Source: Acanthosoma haemorrhoidale | Lineage: Eukaryota; Arthropoda; Insecta; Hemiptera; Acanthosomatidae | Assembly: GCA_930367205.1 (NCBI GenBank) | Contig: OV884014.1 | Coordinates: 76,983,104-77,047,103 of the forward strand | Length of the DNA stretch: 64,000 nt | Reading direction: 5' to 3' | Translations under genes and position numbers: made by a program | Shown: positions 59,627 to 64,000 of the stretch, one piece after another | How the letters are laid out: every line of letters begins with the position of its first letter | Position numbering within the stretch: position 1 is the first letter of the stretch | Notes under the pieces: model-generated | The model's input: the letters and a program-made list of their open reading frames with translations, nothing else | What the model was told of the DNA's origin: nothing | The model's database searches: none

Positions 59627-59944
59627 TTAGTTCTTGTAAATATTCAATTTGTAGTCGTAATGTCGCAATTTGCAGGCACTTGCTGTACGGGCAGATGGAA
59701 GAGGAACTTCTGCAGTCGGCGAAATGGTAATGCTATAGGGAGCCGATGAAGCCTTTATAAGTAGACTAGCCTCGACCGTAGAAGGTATGATAGGATGGGC
59801 AGAAGTTGGAAAAGGTAAAGCAATCTGTTCTGAAGCACAAGTGTTCACTCCATAACCATCGAACCGTTCACTGGTCTTTATCGTGCAGGGTGCGGACCTG
59901 TAGCATGTATTATTCATTATAGGATTAAGCCTGGCTACGCTCAT
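59627..59944 (-). other. Open frame of 105 codons, GC-richer than its surroundings
   Basis: Starts MSVARLNPIMNNTCYR on the minus strand and runs to TAA. The middle (SEQIALPFPTSAHPIIPST) is rich in serine, proline and alanine, with mixed third-base use that looks coding. No domain, signal peptide or membrane segment is visible. No clear donor or acceptor was found, so it may be a single exon, an element scrap or chance. Confidence 0.22.
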
Positions 59945-59949
59945 ACTTA

Positions 59950-62640
59950 TATAAATATAGCTACGTGAATCATATTTGCTTCGTGACTCTATTTGAATAT
60001 TAAAATTGACAAAAAATACACGTCGTCATCGTAAGCAAACCGCTATGGAACTCTAGTGGAGTTATCAAATAATCAAACATACCCTCGCCAAGGACTACTT
60101 AATTGATCTTATGGTGAGATAAGCCCTACCAAAGTTAGTAAATGTCACTTGCATTCAATACTTTGTAATCTTTGGTGTCGAGCCTGAATGGGGAGGTTGT
60201 ACTTTCATTCAGATACCGTGAGACCGTCATTTGTCAGTAGTCAATGTACAATGTACGTTCTGAGATAGCGGTTTCGACTGCCTGAGATTTTAAAGGTATA
60301 TTTGAGAACATCTGGAAATAAGCTGAGTTTTTAGTAGGCATGTGTGAGATTACATCTATTTTGTATTATTGGAACTTCATTTTTCTACTCGAAAATTACA
60401 TATTTCATGCATTTGTTTTTTATTTTGGGATTAAACAGGATTTAGTTGGGTAAATGCTGCCGTGATAGTGAGCTGTTACAGAACAAATGCAAGACAGGAA
60501 TCCTTATCTACACGTGTACATGTTGGTTGGGCTTTTCGCAATCATATCCTCCCCTTAGAGGTTCTTTTTGCCACAATCTTGCTTCCATCTGGCCAACTCC
60601 GTCTGTCGAAACTGTACAGTTTTCCTCATGAGTACACGACACCACAATGTGCTCACCTCTCGGCTATTTGTATTTAAAAAATATTGGAACTAGTTGAAAT
60701 TTTAAATTAGATGTGGTATTCTACTTCTATGTTTATTCAAATTCGGCATAAATTCTTCAAATTTTGGGCATGTCAAGTCTTGCAGGCGTCACCTGTGACC
60801 CTAAAAACTCATTCTTTTTTGTCACTTTCAGACTCAGCAATGCATATTTGGTTTCAATCAATCTTAAGCGGTCCAACAATGATCAATATCAAGAAATTGA
60901 TCAGATTAGATTACTTCACGCAGTCATGAAAGTTTTAGCCGGGTGTTGAAGAACTAAACACGTCTGAACTCAATTCTTCATCCTAGCTTTATTTAAAACT
61001 CATTTTTTGCAGCTTTTGAACCTTGTGCAAGGAATTGGTTTTAGTGTCGTTTTACATAATATAAGTTAGTTGGTGGAGATTTATTTGTCTTCTCATAATT
61101 TTTTCTCCTAATTATTGTTATTACTGCTATCATTATGAAATAGTTATCTTAGTAACTTTTGTTAATACAACAATTTTTACTAAAAATAATCATTTATTAC
61201 TTTGTATCTATCTACTACTAATTTGTTTGATACTAAATTCAAGAGCCATGACTACACCCAAGACTTACACCAAGACCTAAGGCCAAGGACTTATACATTT
61301 TGAATATGTTGTATTATAATAATCAGTCTATCAAATAATGCCTCGTACGCAAACCTCATTCATCCTAATACAAAGTTATACTATATTATAAAGTTCGTTC
61401 TCGTTAGCTTAGCTTAGCTCGTTAGTTGCCGAATGACACCACTTTCGAAGTTTTCGCTTGATGCATTCCTAATTTAACATTACTTCGACGAAATTATCAG
61501 CTTTCACTTTTCACGAGTTTGAAACCCACTTTACTAATCACACTTTATATATGTGGCGCTTATTGTTTTTTCCATTGCCACTATTTTCTTTTTAGGGATT
61601 TAGGCTCTCTGGAGGCAAACATGTAACCCTTAGGATAGTATCCTTACTTAATTGTCAAGAATCATGAAAAATGTCCGAAGGCGTTGATAACTGAGGCTTA
61701 AAAAAAAACTTCGTGCTTTCGAAAGTATGCATTACACGTAAAGTTCAAAAAAGAAACAACTATGATAATTCGCTGAAACTGTAATCATTTTATCGAAAGG
61801 AAACCACGACGATTGTTGATAGCACACGACAGGTTGGCCAACACAACGCCACAACAGTTACACTATTTCTACGATTCGGCCTTCTGTACCTCAGATATGT
61901 GTGGAGATATAATGTTAGTGCAATAATAGGACATCCGTTGGCTGCTCTGCGAGGTTGGACTGAGGTTAGCCAACCCGTAACATCGTCTATATGCCACTCT
62001 TATCAGTGTATGTTTTAATAAGGAATGCTATTCGATTCATTCAGGCTGTCAGTATGTTTTCTTATGTGATGGGTCTAAAACTTAATACATTAAGCCTCGT
62101 GAAGGAATCTCAGTTGCCTTTTGTTCCATAAAACCGAACGTTGTAATATCAAAGCTCGAGTACTCACCGTCAACGGTGGTTATCACTTACATAGAAGTCA
62201 AGTGATCAGTATGTTGTACAGTCATCGGTATGTACCTCAAAGTGTTCGTATCTCTTCATTGCTTTTATTTTTATTTTAACTGTTTTAATGTTTTTTGTTA
62301 AGGTTTTTGTGTCAGTAGAGAACGGAAGCTATTGAAAGCAGTTATTTCAGAAGAAAAGAAAAGCTTTCGAAGATATATGGCTATTGGTGTTATTTAAAGC
62401 CTACAAAGTTTATTTATTTACAATCCCGTATGCTTCGAAATAATGGTTTCAAATTACGATTGCCAAAAACAATATTACTTTATTTGTGTTTTTATTTTAA
62501 AGACAAGACACCTTTCTGTGTGTAAGTATTTCTGTCGAAGTGATTGTAATACTCCTGCTTGACCTAGAGACATGCAATGCTACATAAAAGAAAAAATACT
62601 GCAAATCCCATAAAACATTTAAACAATTTCTTCGAAATTT
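59950..62640. other. No gene seen
   Basis: The motif gaggttgtactttcattcag occurs near 60200, a weak match to the recurrent ggctctactttcaaacag. Frames at 60446-60949 have no recognisable product. Confidence 0.3.
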
Positions 62641-62860
62641 GTCTTCACCACGGTCTAATGCAATGGAGAGCCGTGTTTAATTCCTGGTCATTATTAGAAT
62701 CGTTTCTTTGGGGGTTCAGTCAGAGTTCCTTCATCCTCATGAGGATAAATGAGCAGCTAATTGAATAGAGAGAAGTAGCGAATCAGGTTTGGAAAACCAA
62801 TGTTTAGTTTGAAAGTCAACAAGCTTAGATACTGGCAACTTGATCCAATTTAGTTGATAG
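62640..62860 (+). repeat. SINE copy, third member of the 12.6-kb family
   Basis: catgaggataaatgagcag and agagaagtagcgaatcagg align with the tails at 12.7 and 23.5 kb. A B-box-like gggggttcagtcagag lies at 62711 and a possible head at 62650. Confidence 0.45.
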
Positions 62861-64000
62861 ATTGGCATTGGTGTTGAGCAGGATTGGAGCTGAAGAGAAA
62901 ATTCATTTTATAACTATCCATAAGCATAGTACTTAAATAGAACTGAGGGGGAAAAAAAGGTTGTTATATATTTTCTGGCCGATCACTTTCTCTACAGGTT
63001 ATGATTTTTTTTCTCGACCAAATCGTCTTCCTCATTGCTTTGATTCTGTTGGTTAAGGACTAATTAATTTATAAATGACATGTTAGTCCAATTAAAAGAC
63101 TTGTATGGTGCTGTATTTGTTAAATATTAAAAATTTGAGGCCTAAGGATTAAGTGAAGCAATTTTTTTTCGTTACAAAAAAAACATCATTGACTAGAACA
63201 AACCTCTCACGACTTAGTCAACGGTGAAGCCGGAGAAAAATCAGGATCAAGTAGGAAAATTAATTATTCAAAAAACTTTTTTTCACACAAAATCATAATT
63301 GGCTATCTAATTTGAAATAGGAAACAAAAACAATATTTTCTATTTATTTTTCCAGACTAACTTTTTTCACTTTGTCTAAACCGTGGGAGAAAAAAAAAGT
63401 ACATATATATATATTTTCTTTATATATATATCATAGTTACTAGGCTAAGCTCTAGCTTTATCTGACAACAAATTAGTCAACGCCTATGTCTCCTCACACA
63501 ATATGTACTGCTAAATAATTTGACAAAAATAAGAATTTTTTAATATCGAGATATTTCAGATCTTATTTGATACAGAATTTAATGCTTTGTCTAGTACATG
63601 CCAAAATCGTTAAACATTTCTACCTGGGGAGTTTTATAGCTGTTCACGAGAAACTGTCGAAAATCCTAGTTTGGCACCAAAGATCACGGGTATACTTTCG
63701 ATCAGCCTAGTTTTCTGTAGGATCGCAAATTTTGGTTTTTTACTTTGGTGGCACTCTGTATACTAGCCAGCGTAAGTAACAGATCCGGGATGAGCTAGAC
63801 CACATTAAAATAAGCGTGTAAAACAAAACCAACATCAAACAAAAGCCGGTTTTCGGCCAGTGCAACACTCCGAATCGTGGCCATGGAAGTTTCCCTCCGT
63901 ACAGTTCTGACTAATCATAGCTACATTTGATATTCCCATAACAAGATTTCCCTTTTCCTAATCATCTAGAGTAAGTGTAGATACAGTAGCGTCATTACCT
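62861..64000. other. No gene seen to the end of the window
   Basis: AT-rich DNA with TA runs at 63404-63414 and 63422-63432 that face each other around ttttcttt. No coding motif, RNA gene or named repeat was found. Confidence 0.35.

Overview
The window is nuclear DNA from an animal, most likely an insect or other arthropod with a large, AT-rich, transposon-filled genome. The grounds are spliced genes with GT-AG introns and AATAAA poly(A) signals, a TATA plus TCAGTC core promoter of arthropod type, and a repeat mix of mariner, hAT, Jockey-like LINEs, a Penelope-like relic and tRNA-derived SINEs. I cannot name the species. Nothing bacterial or phage-like was seen, and no CRISPR array. All calls come from reading the sequence by eye; no database search was made.

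Layout. (1) 518-7494, plus strand: the last seven coding exons of a TBC1D5-type Rab GTPase-activating protein, whose 5' part lies before the window. All exon phases agree and a poly(A) signal follows. Its first visible intron holds a broken mariner element that has become a palindrome of about 950 bp with arms of about 310 bp. (2) 7700-11070: AT-rich intergenic DNA with a small mariner-like MITE and SINE debris. (3) 11214-18347, minus strand: a complete three-exon gene for an unrecognised 182-residue protein. Its first exon encodes four tandem 19-residue acidic repeats. Its second intron contains, in antisense orientation, a hAT transposon that looks intact: 8-bp target duplication, 601-residue transposase ORF with all expected catalytic residues, TATA box, initiator and poly(A) signal.

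(4) 18.4-64 kb: no complete gene was found. The stretch is mostly old mobile DNA: Jockey-like LINE 3' ends at 22.1-22.7, 24.4-24.6, 29.65-29.8 and 54.6-55.2 kb, a Penelope-like reverse transcriptase relic at 48.7-49.1 kb, an A-tailed retroposon family (20.5, 24.7, 47.0 kb), at least two SINE families, a family with a cccgcggcttcg head (39.6, 42.0 kb), a further two-copy family (40.1, 53.7 kb) and several tandem duplications. A few short stretches have convincing splice sites or a stop plus poly(A) signal and may be isolated exons of long-intron genes: 33128-33278 minus, 52668-52774 minus, 44594-44647 plus and 27525-27690 plus.

How the parts relate: the two genes are ordinary host genes whose introns serve as landing sites for DNA transposons. 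One SINE (31.1 kb) shares its 3' end with the LINE copies at 22.1 and 24.4 kb, which suggests that the SINE was mobilised by that LINE. I found no new multi-gene system. The most notable items are the post-insertion mariner palindrome, the apparently autonomous hAT and the four-repeat protein.
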